A stretch of 26,442 bases of DNA, taken from positions 1-26,442 of the forward strand of contig JBLIKA010000042.1 in the NCBI GenBank assembly GCA_047637355.1, given 5' to 3'. Of the stretch, positions 1 to 7,629 are shown piece by piece (positions within the stretch are counted from its first letter, which is position 1; every line of letters starts with the position of its first letter). The translations under genes and the position numbers were made by a program. The stretch is from Glaciecola sp047637355. GTDB lineage: Bacteria; Pseudomonadota; Gammaproteobacteria; Enterobacterales; Alteromonadaceae. The notes under the pieces were generated by a model that saw only the letters and a list, made by a program, of their open reading frames with translations, had not been told where the DNA came from and did no database searches.

Positions 1-1157
1 GGAGTAAAGAAGCTATCTAAGGTTGTTACGTCCGTAGGAGCTGTTGCATCAATTGTAAAGATTCCGTTCAGCACTGCCGCTTGATCTGCAGCTATTGAGT
101 TATTAGTTTGACCTAAGAACCATGCTTCTTGGTCGAAGGTGCCAGAATCTTTAATATTTTCATCACAAGCTAGTACAGAAGACTGGAATACCAACTGTGT
201 TGCACTCGTTCCGTTCATGTTTTCTTCCAGTGTCGTATCACCGTCTGATAAATCAGATTCGAAACATTCACCCATACCTGCAGGACCTGTTACCACAAAA
301 TTGTATAATTGTGCGTTAGTTTGGTCACGCAACAACACGCCTTCAGAATCAGAGTCAGCAGTATCAAACGTATTCCCAATAATAGTCATGTTAGCAACAG
401 TCGGGTTTGAGAATGCAGTACCTTCACCGCCATCACCATCACCTTCTATACCGCGGTTCGCGTCAGAATTATCATCTGCATGCTTTACCAGTACAAACTG
501 CATTTTTCCTTTAAAACCGTTATCCCAATCAACTGAGTCATCTTGAATACCCGTTAGAACTAAGTACTTAGCATTAACCGAACCACCAAAGAATTCAACA
601 CCGTCATCTGCGTTCTTATGCACTTGCAGGTATTCAACAACCGTACCTGAACCTACGGCACCAAAAGTAATACCATTCAATTCGTTATCAGGAGCAACTT
701 CAAAACCACCATGCATGACGCGAACGTAACGCAACGTTCCTGAATTATCAGTATCATCAGAGCCGCCAAATACAGCACCTTCTTGAACGCCTTCCACTTG
801 CAATGAACAAGCTGTTCCGTCTTGTGGACATTTTGTAGAGTTACCGTTACCTAATATAACCACACCGCCCCACTGACCTGCTGTTCCATTTGCTAGACCC
901 GCAGTTACACCATTAGCAACGTGCTGAGACGAGGTAAATGTAATTGGTAACGTTGCGGTGCCGTTGGCTTCGATTTTAGAACCACGGCTAACCACTAAAT
1001 AATCCGCACCTGAGCTACCATAAACAACCACACCAGGATCAATTGTCAATGTCGCGCTGTCAGTATTATCACCACCAACGAAAACAGCTTCAGACAAGGC
1101 ATAATGATTACCTGTTGTTAAGCGCAGGTCAGTTGTAATACGGCCAGACAATTGGCA
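1..1157 (-). repeat. Internal module copy 2 of the lipoprotein (end cut by window)
   Basis: Encodes residues from about 520 to the window edge. It repeats copy 1 closely (for example GSSGADYLVVSRGSKIEA against GSRGADYLVISRDSKIEA). Both copies end in a LDSFF segment (residues 462-466 in copy 1, again close to the window edge), so copy 2 is nearly complete here. Confidence 0.8.
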
Positions 1158-2711
1158 TGTATTAGTATTTCCATCTACAGCTGGAATAGTCGTTGTTCCT
1201 GCTGGGCAACCTGATGCAGAAGTAACCACACCTACTTCACCACCACCAAAGCCAAAAGCCCAACCCTGACGCCAATCGTTATCACCAATTGCGCCAACAA
1301 ACGTATTGGTCTCAAAGAATGAATCTAAGTTAGCAGCATTACCACCGGAAGTACGTAACGGACTTTCAGCTGTTAAAGTACCATCACTGTTAATCCCAAC
1401 ATTAGCGCGGTCAGCAAAAGCAATGATGCTATTTCCTTGCTGCTCTGTGCCAAACCAATTATTTAGGTCAACATCTGTTGCACTGAAGTTAAATGCTTCT
1501 GCACAAGCAATTACTGAATTCGTAATCGTAATATCGCCGTCTGCCAAGTTGCCTTGGACTGTTTCATCATTGTCCATTTCTAAACACTCGCCCATGCCTT
1601 GCGGACCAGTTATTAACATGTTTATGATGTTTGCACCTGTTTGGTCACGAAGTAAAACACCTTCAGAGTCCGCATCTGCGGTATCAAAACTGTTACCAAT
1701 AATCGTGATATTGGCAATTTTTGGAAGTGAGAACGGAGTGCCGTCACCGCCATCGCCGTCACCTTCAATACCACGGTTGGCGTCAGAACCATCAGCTGCG
1801 TGCTCAACGTAAACGTATTGGAGTTTACCGTCGTAGCCATTATCCCAGTCTACTGAATCGTCTTGAATTGACGTTAAGACAAGGTGCTTAGCATTAACTG
1901 AACCACCGAAAAATTCGACGCCGTCATCTGCGTTTGCATGGACCTGTAAATAGTCAATTTCTGTACCTGAACCAACACCACCAAAAGTAATACCGTTTAA
2001 TTCGTTATCAGGTGCAATTTCGAAACCTGCATATTTAACAACAACATAATTGAGTGAACCTGAATTATCAGCATCGTTTGCACCACCAAATACCGCGCCG
2101 GTTTCTGCGCCTTCTACTTGTAGTGAACAATCAGTTCCGTCTGTTGGACATTTCGTTGTTGGTGCGTTGCCAAGAATGATCATACCGCCCCATTGACCAG
2201 CTTGAACTTCGTTACCAATAACGTCATTGTATGAAGTGAAAATAATTGGAGAAGTGGCTGTTCCCTGTGCTTCAATTTTTGAGTCACGGCTGATAACTAA
2301 ATAATCAGCACCACGGCTACCAAAGATGATGGTGCCTGGTTCAATTTCAAGGGTAACGCTGTTTGCTTTATCGTTACCAACGAAAACTGGACCCGTTAAT
2401 GCCCAGACTGTGTCGTTAGTTAGTGTAATAACACCATTCACTGCTTCTGCATCAGTAAGGCGACCAGTAAGCTGTCTAACTTCAATAGTCTGACCCAGCG
2501 CTGTAGATACTTGGCCACTTAAAAACACATCTACTGACCCGGGCTTTGTATCATCAGGAGTAGTAACAGGAGTGCCGCCGCCGCTGGTTTCATTATTTAT
2601 AACGCTGTTATCAACGATATCGCCTTCAGAGATATTGATATCTCCACCACATGCGCCAAGTGCCAAAGTAGCTGCTATTGCAGAAACTCTAAAAAGTCCA
2701 TTCAAGTTCAT
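1..2711 (-). CDS. Large two-repeat surface lipoprotein, predicted beta-helix type (C-terminus off left edge)
   Basis: An uninterrupted reading frame runs from ATG at 2711 to the window edge, about 903 codons with no stop seen. It is preceded by a good ribosome site (GGAGAG, 6 nt before ATG). The N-terminus is a lipoprotein signal with lipobox LGAC and Cys21 as the lipidated residue. Gly follows the Cys rather than Asp, which favours the outer membrane. A Gly/Thr/Pro/Asp-rich linker (about 43-60) follows. Two long homologous modules come next (about residues 80-490 and 520-900), sharing GADYLV, AGQWGG, PDNELNGITFG, DDGVEFFGGSVNAK, DSVDWDNG, DANRGIEGDGDGG and DSEGVLLRDQT. Short beta-strand/turn units with many Gly, Asp and Asn suggest a right-handed parallel beta-helix. 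Similar lipoproteins occur in Bacteroidetes and Alteromonadales, often near TonB-dependent receptors (from memory, not searched). A Pho box upstream and phoBR-pstS next door suggest a phosphate-starvation role. The ligand is unknown. Confidence 0.85.
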   Translation of the reverse strand, partial: MNLNGLFRVSAIAATLALGACGGDINISEGDIVDNSVINNETSGGGTPVTTPDDTKPGSVDVFLSGQVSTALGQTIEVRQLTGRLTDAEAVNGVITLTNDTVWALTGPVFVGNDKANSVTLEIEPGTIIFGSRGADYLVISRDSKIEAQGTATSPIIFTSYNDVIGNEVQAGQWGGMIILGNAPTTKCPTDGTDCSLQVEGAETGAVFGGANDADNSGSLNYVVVKYAGFEIAPDNELNGITFGGVGSGTEIDYLQVHANADDGVEFFGGSVNAKHLVLTSIQDDSVDWDNGYDGKLQYVYVEHAADGSDANRGIEGDGDGGDGTPFSLPKIANITIIGNSFDTADADSEGVLLRDQTGANIINMLITGPQGMGECLEMDNDETVQGNLADGDITITNSVIACAEAFNFSATDVDLNNWFGTEQQGNSIIAFADRANVGINSDGTLTAESPLRTSGGNAANLDSFFETNTFVGAIGDNDWRQGWAFGFGGGEVGVVTSASGCPAGTTTIPAVDGNTNTCQLSGRITTDLRLTTGNHYALSEAVFVGGDNTDSATLTIDPGVVVYGSSGADYLVVSRGSKIEANGTATLPITFTSSQHVANGVTAGLANGTAGQWGGVVILGNGNSTKCPQDGTACSLQVEGVQEGAVFGGSDDTDNSGTLRYVRVMHGGFEVAPDNELNGITFGAVGSGTVVEYLQVHKNADDGVEFFGGSVNAKYLVLTGIQDDSVDWDNGFKGKMQFVLVKHADDNSDANRGIEGDGDGGEGTAFSNPTVANMTIIGNTFDTADSDSEGVLLRDQTNAQLYNFVVTGPAGMGECFESDLSDGDTTLEENMNGTSATQLVFQSSVLACDENIKDSGTFDQEAWFLGQTNNSIAADQAAVLNGIFTIDATAPTDVTTLDSFFT
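1242..2474 (-). repeat. Internal module copy 1 of the lipoprotein
   Basis: Encodes residues about 80-490. It aligns with copy 2 with an offset of 434 residues at GADYLV and 440 residues from AGQWGG onward. The Cys pair in TKCPTDGTDC and the motifs DDGVEFFGGSVNAK and GVLLRDQT are shared. This is duplication inside one gene, diverged at the DNA level. Confidence 0.85.
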
Positions 2712-2780
2712 TGTGCTCTCCAAAACGTCAAAAATAATAAATTATCACTAAAAAATTTTAAATGAGGTTACTTGATGTAA

Positions 2781-2798
2781 ATGACAGTTATGTTACAC
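2781..2798 (-). promoter_or_regulatory. Putative Pho box (PhoB site) for the lipoprotein gene
   Basis: On the minus strand the 18 bases read GTGTAACATAACTGTCAT: a perfect CTGTCAT half-site preceded at the correct 11-bp phase by the weaker GTGTAAC. This is 14 of 18 against the consensus CTGTCATAAAACTGTCAT. A weak -10 candidate, TAACCT (2765-2770), lies 10 nt downstream, the spacing seen in Pho promoters. A better-looking TAAAAT lies about 10 nt further on. The box ends 69 nt before the start codon. Confidence 0.6.
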
Positions 2799-2836
2799 GA
2801 CTGTATTGTCACAAAAGTTTAATACAAGGAGTTGTT

Positions 2837-2863
2837 TTTGAGTTTGAGTTTGAGTTTGAGTTT
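2837..2863. repeat. Hexanucleotide tandem repeat (TTTGAG)x4 plus TTT
   Basis: Four and a half perfect copies of TTTGAG lie between the end of pstS and the Pho box of the lipoprotein gene. They are upstream of the promoter, about 39 bp from the Pho box. Confidence 0.9.
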
Positions 2864-2907
2864 AATATTATTGCGGTACTTATCGATAACCCTCTAGCGA
2901 TTGGCAA

Positions 2908-4068
2908 TTAACGCAAGATAGAAACCAATTGTTTATCTCTAAGTTCTTTACTAATTGAATAGTAGCCATTTTCATTCACCATATTTTGCCCTTCATCCGA
3001 CAAAATAAAGGTGAGAAATGCACGCTCTAAGACAGGCAACTGACTATTCGGCGGTTTGTTCACCACAATATATAAGTACCGAGAAAACGGATATATACCT
3101 GAGGTTATATTGTCGTTATTCGGTGCTGTATAAAATATTTGGCCCTGCCTTTTCGTACCGATAGCGAGTGCTTTAACATTGTCATCAATGTGCCCCAGCG
3201 CGGCGTATCCCATACCTCCAACAGACGACGCTATAGATAATACAACTGACGACGAACCGGGTAATTCATTAACGGTGGCCTTGAAATCGCCCTCACACAA
3301 GGCTTGTTTTTTAAATAAGTCGTAAGTACCTGATGCAGAGTTTCGGCCATACAAAAGCACGTTTCGATTTTCGCCAAACTTAGTCACCCCAATATCAGAC
3401 CAAGTATCTATTTTATTAGCTGAACCGCAAAATCTAGTCACCGAAAAAAGTGCATCAACTTGCTCTAGCATTAACGATTGCAGTGGATTGTTTTTCTCAA
3501 CGTAAATAGCGATCGCGTCCACGGCAACAATAAGGGTGGTTGGTGGATAACCATATTTTTGCGTAAAACGGCTGATTTCACTGGCCGTCATTGCTCGTGA
3601 CATAGGGCCTATAGTGGCGGTGCCTTGAGTCAATGCTTGCGGTGCCGTTGCTGAACCTGACGCTTGAATTTGAAATTTAACATGCGGATATACTGTTTTA
3701 AATCGTTCAGACCATAGCGAAATTAACGTTGCCAAGGTATCCGAACCCACGGAAGATATACTCCCATAAACTCCAGCCAGACTCCCTGTTGTTGTCAAGG
3801 AAGCTAAGTCTGTTGGAATAGTATCTGGCAACTCAATGGCGGGCTCTTGGTATGTTAACGTTTCTATTTGAGACGGGATTGTTAGTAAAGGTTGAACTGT
3901 TGTTGTTTCGTCTAACACTTGAGCATTTACATTTGGCGGGACCAAAATCAATAAGCCGACCAATATACAGATTATGCTGTAGGCAAAGGGGCACAGAGCA
4001 TACTTAGCGGTATTTAGGCTAATGTTAACTTTTAAAGAAATGGCTTTTGTTAATAATACGTGTCTCAC
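2908..4068 (-). CDS. pstS: Phosphate ABC transporter substrate-binding protein, PstS family
   Basis: A 386-residue periplasmic phosphate-binding protein. The N-terminus is long: a basic stretch, then a hydrophobic segment (about 30-44) ending in VNA before Gln50, a likely signal-peptidase I site. The mature protein has the PstS-like ligand loops: GSDTLATL (about 108-115), the ASGSAT/PQAL region (137-147) that binds phosphate in the family, GPMSRAM (154-160), and GRNSASGTYDLFK (241-253). A C-terminal hinge segment, PFSRYLYIVVN, follows. It is the last gene of phoB-phoR-pstS. Its ATG overlaps the phoR stop as ATGA, implying translational coupling. No pstCAB genes are adjacent, so it may feed a permease encoded elsewhere. 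The same order (phoB, phoR, a PstS homologue, with rdgC divergent) is known in Vibrio cholerae. Expression is expected to follow the phoB Pho box. Confidence 0.88.
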   Translation of the reverse strand: MRHVLLTKAISLKVNISLNTAKYALCPFAYSIICILVGLLILVPPNVNAQVLDETTTVQPLLTIPSQIETLTYQEPAIELPDTIPTDLASLTTTGSLAGVYGSISSVGSDTLATLISLWSERFKTVYPHVKFQIQASGSATAPQALTQGTATIGPMSRAMTASEISRFTQKYGYPPTTLIVAVDAIAIYVEKNNPLQSLMLEQVDALFSVTRFCGSANKIDTWSDIGVTKFGENRNVLLYGRNSASGTYDLFKKQALCEGDFKATVNELPGSSSVVLSIASSVGGMGYAALGHIDDNVKALAIGTKRQGQIFYTAPNNDNITSGIYPFSRYLYIVVNKPPNSQLPVLERAFLTFILSDEGQNMVNENGYYSISKELRDKQLVSILR

Positions 4069-5378
4069 GAGTCCAAGCTATGTTCATAGATAAGTTCTGG
4101 AGGTAGTATAAATGAAAATTCACTTCCCTTTCCAATTTTACTCTCAATATTTAAATAAGAGTTGTGATGATTAAGTACGTGCTTAACAATCGATAACCCC
4201 AAACCTGAACCACCCGTTTTTCGCGAACGTGCTTTATCCACTCGATAAAAACGTTCGGTTAGTCTGCGTAGATGCTTCTCTTCAATACCATCACCATTAT
4301 CGACGACAGCAAAATAAGCGGCGGAGCCTCGTCTTTTCCATATTACTTTTATATTGCCACCTGAAGGCGTGTAATAGATAGCGTTGAAGATCAGGTTTGA
4401 ACAAGCACTGCGCATTTCCGTTTCAACGCCAAATATGCGCAATTCATCATCAACCTTAAAAGAAATATTGTGTTGTTTTTCTTGATTCAGTGTTTGAGCT
4501 TCTGTTTCAACCTGCTTCAACATCGCCGTCATATCGATAGTGTTTTCGTATATTCGCTCCGCCGACGCTTCAATTCGAGACAACACAAGCAAGTCTTCAA
4601 TGAGTGCCTGCATGCGCATAGTTTGCGTTCCCATTTCCGCCATCGCTTTATTCACAAAAGGATTTTTTTCATCCGTGTCAGCGCTAAGTACTTCAAGATA
4701 GCCGTTGATGACCGTCAGTGGAGTGCGTAATTCATGGGATACATTAGCGACGAAGTCTTTGCGCATCTCTTCTAATTGAGACACTCGAGAAACGTCTCGT
4801 ACTATTAAAAGTAATTGATCTTCACCATAAGCCATTATCCGATATTCAAAGGTTTTATTCGGGTTTGTTGGTGCTGGAATTTCAATAGGATATTGATATT
4901 CACCAGAGTGAAAATAGTCGATGAATTTTGGATGGCGGATCAGGTTGTCGATCCTACGTCCAGAATCATCAGGCCACTTTAACCCCATTTCTATTCTTGC
5001 ATGACGATTACACCAAACGATTTTGGCTTCTTTATCCACTACCACAACAGCATCAGGAAGTGCTTCAGAACCTTCACGAAAGCGCTTTACCAAAAAGCCT
5101 AGGTTACGGCGTTTGTTGCGGTTACGCCGTTGCAAATAATAAATACCTTCATAGACATGTTCCCAGACACCAGGAGCTGATGGCGGAGACATTTTTCGAC
5201 TTTCCCATATCCACGTGGTTAACCTATATAAGTGTAGATAGTTGAAAACATTGAGGGACACGGTAGCGATCAATAGCACTAAAGTGACATTTCCAAGATA
5301 AATGCCAAGCAAGATAATTAAGGCTAGATAAATAAATAGCTTTAGTATGCTTTTAGTCCATGAACGCGGGTAATACAT
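4065..5378 (-). CDS. phoR: Phosphate regulon sensor histidine kinase PhoR
   Basis: A 437-residue inner-membrane sensor kinase paired with PhoB. Two hydrophobic helices at about 11-46 with almost no periplasmic loop are followed by a basic region and a PAS domain (about 105-195, with ALPDAVVVVD). This matches PhoR, which senses phosphate through the Pst/PhoU complex rather than an external domain. The dimerisation and phosphotransfer segment contains VSHELRTPLTV with His215. The ATPase domain shows the N box around Asn332, DNGDGI (360-365) and GGSGLGLSIVKH (389-400). Length matches E. coli PhoR (431). The start codon directly abuts the phoB stop, and its own stop overlaps the pstS start by 4 nt, so phoB, phoR and pstS form one operon. 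Confidence 0.96.
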   Translation of the reverse strand: MYYPRSWTKSILKLFIYLALIILLGIYLGNVTLVLLIATVSLNVFNYLHLYRLTTWIWESRKMSPPSAPGVWEHVYEGIYYLQRRNRNKRRNLGFLVKRFREGSEALPDAVVVVDKEAKIVWCNRHARIEMGLKWPDDSGRRIDNLIRHPKFIDYFHSGEYQYPIEIPAPTNPNKTFEYRIMAYGEDQLLLIVRDVSRVSQLEEMRKDFVANVSHELRTPLTVINGYLEVLSADTDEKNPFVNKAMAEMGTQTMRMQALIEDLLVLSRIEASAERIYENTIDMTAMLKQVETEAQTLNQEKQHNISFKVDDELRIFGVETEMRSACSNLIFNAIYYTPSGGNIKVIWKRRGSAAYFAVVDNGDGIEEKHLRRLTERFYRVDKARSRKTGGSGLGLSIVKHVLNHHNSYLNIESKIGKGSEFSFILPPELIYEHSLDS

Positions 5379-6068
5379 TTAAATCTTATTTGAGAAGCGA
5401 TATCCTGCGCCACGAACAGTCTGGATCATGGCATCGTGACCATGTTGTGATAAAGCGATGCGAAGACGACGAATATGCACATCAACCGTGCGGTCTTCAA
5501 CATAAACGTTAGTACCCCAAACATTATCGAGCAATAACTCGCGGCTATATACACGCTCTGAGTGGGTCATGAAGAAATGTAATAATTTGAATTCTGTCGG
5601 CCCCATATCCAGAGGATCGCCATTAGCGGTCACCCTATGCGAAATCGGTTCTAATATCAGACCGTTAAATTCGATTGGTTCTTCTTTTGAAGTTGGAGTA
5701 ACACGGCGCATAACTGCTTTAATACGAGCGACTAATTCTTTGGGCGAAAACGGTTTGGTAACATAGTCATCCGCACCGGCTTCTAAGCCTCTAATTTTAT
5801 CATCCTCTTCGCCACGAGCGGTCAGCATGATGACAGGAATGTCGCGCGTAAATTCGTGTTGTTTCAGCTTTTTTGCCAATTGAACACCACTGCCACCTGG
5901 CAACATCCAGTCAAGAAGTATTAGATCAGGGTAAGGCTCTTTAACTTTCTCCAATGCGACGTCGAAGTCTTCCGCTTCAACAACATTAAAACCAGCTTGT
6001 TCTAAAACAAAAGAAAGCATTTCCCTGATGGGCGCTTCGTCTTCAACTAACAAAATTGTGCGAGACAT
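5379..6068 (-). CDS. phoB: Phosphate regulon response regulator PhoB
   Basis: An OmpR-family activator. The receiver domain has the acidic pair in VEDEAP, the phospho-acceptor Asp in LILLDWMLPGG, and the conserved Thr (LTARG) and Lys (VTKPF). The winged-helix domain ends in RGAGYRF. I prefer the internal ATG at 6068 (229 residues, MSRTILLVEDE, like E. coli PhoB MARRILVVEDE). A GAG lies 8 nt upstream of it, and the predicted promoter leaves a 27-nt leader. The upstream in-frame ATG at 6086 would add six residues, has no ribosome site and lies only about 9 nt from the predicted transcription start. A Pho box upstream indicates positive autoregulation. phoR follows with no gap. Confidence 0.96.
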   Translation of the reverse strand: MSRTILLVEDEAPIREMLSFVLEQAGFNVVEAEDFDVALEKVKEPYPDLILLDWMLPGGSGVQLAKKLKQHEFTRDIPVIMLTARGEEDDKIRGLEAGADDYVTKPFSPKELVARIKAVMRRVTPTSKEEPIEFNGLILEPISHRVTANGDPLDMGPTEFKLLHFFMTHSERVYSRELLLDNVWGTNVYVEDRTVDVHIRRLRIALSQHGHDAMIQTVRGAGYRFSNKI

Positions 6069-6101
6069 GGATTTAACTCGTGACATAATTAATTTACAAC
6101 C

Positions 6102-6135
6102 AGTATCGAAGTATTCTATGACAGTTTTATTAAAT
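6102..6135 (-). promoter_or_regulatory. phoB promoter with Pho box and -10
   Basis: On the minus strand, ATTTAATAAAACTGTCAT (6118-6135) gives a perfect CTGTCAT with a degenerate partner half-site 11 bp upstream. It closely resembles the E. coli phoB Pho box as I remember it. Ten nt further downstream is GATACT (6102-6107), four of six matches to TATAAT. The predicted start is near 6095. The Pho box takes the place of a -35 element, as is typical for PhoB-activated promoters. Confidence 0.7.
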
Positions 6136-6265
6136 AAGTAAAAGAATTAGTAAAATCACCAAATTATTCTAAAAATAATTAAAAAAACATCGAATAGCTA
6201 CCATATTTTAGCGTTTAGTTGCGCCACCACTAAAATTTATGACATCTAATGTTACCCTACCCTAA

Positions 6266-6281
6266 CAATAAGGACACACCT
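6266..6281. repeat. Partial copy of the REP-like hairpin repeat (one arm only)
   Basis: CAATAAGGACACACCT is identical for 16 bp to the left arm of the hairpin that begins 59 bp downstream. No matching right arm is present, so this is a solo half or a decayed element. Confidence 0.75.
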
Positions 6282-6324
6282 ATGTAAGCGCGAATTGGTT
6301 TACCTAATTCAAATCCACAATATT

Positions 6325-6399
6325 TACTCAATAAGGACACACCTGTTTGGATGCAAACAGGTGTGTCCTTATTGAGTATCCTTATTGAGTAATTACGGA
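6325..6399. repeat. REP-like palindromic element A (perfect 25-bp hairpin plus tandem tail)
   Basis: Arms 6325-6349 and 6354-6378 are exact reverse complements around a GATG loop. The core is AAGGACACACCTGTTTG paired with CAAACAGGTGTGTCCTT. The outer end of the right arm, TCCTTATTGAGTA, is then repeated exactly in tandem (6366-6378 and 6379-6391), followed by AATTACGGA. A related element with the same architecture lies at 18649-18725. The element ends just upstream of the rdgC -35 and is not followed by a T-run, so a terminator role is unlikely. Confidence 0.85.
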
Positions 6400-6407
6400 A
6401 ATTCGTT

Positions 6408-6436
6408 TTGACCATCGGCGTCCAGATTGGTAGAGT
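6408..6436 (+). promoter_or_regulatory. sigma70 promoter of rdgC
   Basis: TTGACC (6408-6413, five of six to TTGACA), a 17-nt spacer, then TAGAGT (6431-6436, four of six to TATAAT). Transcription should start near 6443, giving a leader of about 30 nt before the ATG at 6474. Confidence 0.7.
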
Positions 6437-6473
6437 GCGTTCACTTTTTTAATCGGTAATTATTAGAATAAAT

Positions 6474-7370
6474 ATGTGGTTCAAAAATCTTAAATTATAT
6501 CAACTAACGACCTCGTTAGAGCTCAACGAAGAGCAACTTCAAACTCAGTTAGAAAGCATGTCCTTCCGTCCTTGCGGTTCTCAAGACATTGCAACCATGG
6601 GGTGGACTTCACCTTTTAGAAATAGCGATATGTTGTGTCAAAAAACAGCTAATCGTTATTGGTTGGTGCTCAAGAAACAAGAACGCATCTTGCCAGCGTC
6701 GGTTGTTAATAACGAATTAGCTGAAAAAGTGGCACAAATTGAAGCCGAGACAGGTTCACCTGTTCCAAAAAAATCTCAACAAGATTTAAAACAAGAAATT
6801 ATTCATCGCTTACTTCCACAAGCATTTACCAAAAACAGCGTTACCCACGGCTTTATTTCGCCAGAGAATAATCTCGTTGTTGTAGATGCAAGTTCAGATG
6901 GCGCCGCTGAAGCATTCTTATCTTGCGTTAGGAAATGTATTGGCTCACTTCCCGTTGTTCCATTTGCAAAAAGTAGCAAACAAGAAACGCTGACGTCTTG
7001 GGTTCTTCAAGACGCCCCTGAACAAATTGAAATACTTGATGAAGCAGAGTTCAAATCACCGTCAGAAGATGGCGCCGTGATTAGATGTAAATCTCAAGAT
7101 TTAGATGCTGAAGAAATACTTGCGCATTTGCAATCTGGTATGTTGGTCCAAAAATTAAGTGTTGCTTGGCAAGACCGACTCACCTGCATTATCGGGGAAG
7201 ATTTATCCATAAAGCGTTTAAAATTCACAGACGTAGTAAAGGAACAAAATGAAGATATACCTAAAGATGAACTTAATGTGAAGCTTGATGCTGATTTCAC
7301 ACTGATGTCATCTGAAGTAGTCGAGTTTGCTGAAGCTCTTCGCAAAATATTTGAAGTTGATTCAGAATAA
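6474..7370 (+). CDS. rdgC: Recombination-associated protein RdgC
   Basis: 298 residues, close to the 303 of E. coli RdgC. The opening MWFKNLKLYQLT and the downstream GWTSPF (about 44-49) are characteristic of the family. RdgC forms a ring-shaped dimer on DNA, is nucleoid-associated and restrains RecA-mediated exchange. The start is fixed by similarity, since no good ribosome site precedes it (AGAATAA only). It is transcribed away from phoB. The rdgC/phoB divergence is also known in Vibrio, so this is conserved neighbourhood rather than a sign of shared function. A GC-rich hairpin follows the stop. Confidence 0.95.
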   Translation: MWFKNLKLYQLTTSLELNEEQLQTQLESMSFRPCGSQDIATMGWTSPFRNSDMLCQKTANRYWLVLKKQERILPASVVNNELAEKVAQIEAETGSPVPKKSQQDLKQEIIHRLLPQAFTKNSVTHGFISPENNLVVVDASSDGAAEAFLSCVRKCIGSLPVVPFAKSSKQETLTSWVLQDAPEQIEILDEAEFKSPSEDGAVIRCKSQDLDAEEILAHLQSGMLVQKLSVAWQDRLTCIIGEDLSIKRLKFTDVVKEQNEDIPKDELNVKLDADFTLMSSEVVEFAEALRKIFEVDSE

Positions 7371-7379
7371 CACCGACTG

Positions 7380-7406
7380 AAGGCTGATCAATCGGTCAGC
7401 CTTTAA
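7380..7406 (+). terminator. Probable weak terminator after rdgC
   Basis: AAGGCTGA (7380-7387) pairs perfectly with TCAGCCTT (7396-7403) across an 8-nt loop, 9 nt past the rdgC stop. Only three T residues follow (with A-rich DNA after), so intrinsic termination may be partial. Confidence 0.5.
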
Positions 7407-7408
7407 AA

Positions 7409-7423
7409 TGTAATTTTATTACA
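7409..7423. repeat. Palindrome TGTAAT-TTT-ATTACA, copy 1
   Basis: A 6-bp inverted repeat with a TTT centre, first of three copies in the 365-bp space before the DUF3718-like gene. It resembles an operator for a dimeric regulator. I cannot assign it to a known regulator. Confidence 0.6.
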
Positions 7424-7587
7424 TATTTGTTACACCTGCCCCAAATACATAAAAACACGCACTAGACGCGATACGAAAACTCACCAATATAGCGCAAAGG
7501 CACTAAATACGTGCAAAAATAAAAATAAAACTTTTTGTTTATATTGTTAAAAGCAGGTAATTAATAAGCATAACCTGTTAACGTTTA

Positions 7588-7600
7588 GTAATTTTATTAC
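7588..7600. repeat. Palindrome GTAAT-TTT-ATTAC, copy 2
   Basis: The same 13-base core as the copies at 7409-7423 and 7638-7652. The flanking bases differ (A before, A after), so this copy is one base pair shorter in each arm. Confidence 0.6.
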
Positions 7601-7629
7601 ATTTTTAAGTTAAATTAGACGTAAAAATC

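Noticed and set aside
139..1812. Plus-strand open frames at 139-546 and 1306-1812 with a shared PSPPSPSPSIPR-like motif
   Set aside because: They lie antisense to the two homologous modules of the minus-strand lipoprotein. The shared motif is the reverse complement of the GEGDGDGG-coding stretch. They have no ribosome sites and no start context.
6325..6378. Hairpin as a terminator for phoB-direction or rdgC-direction transcripts
   Set aside because: It lies upstream of both genes, has no T-run and shares architecture with an element elsewhere, so a mobile-repeat origin explains it better.
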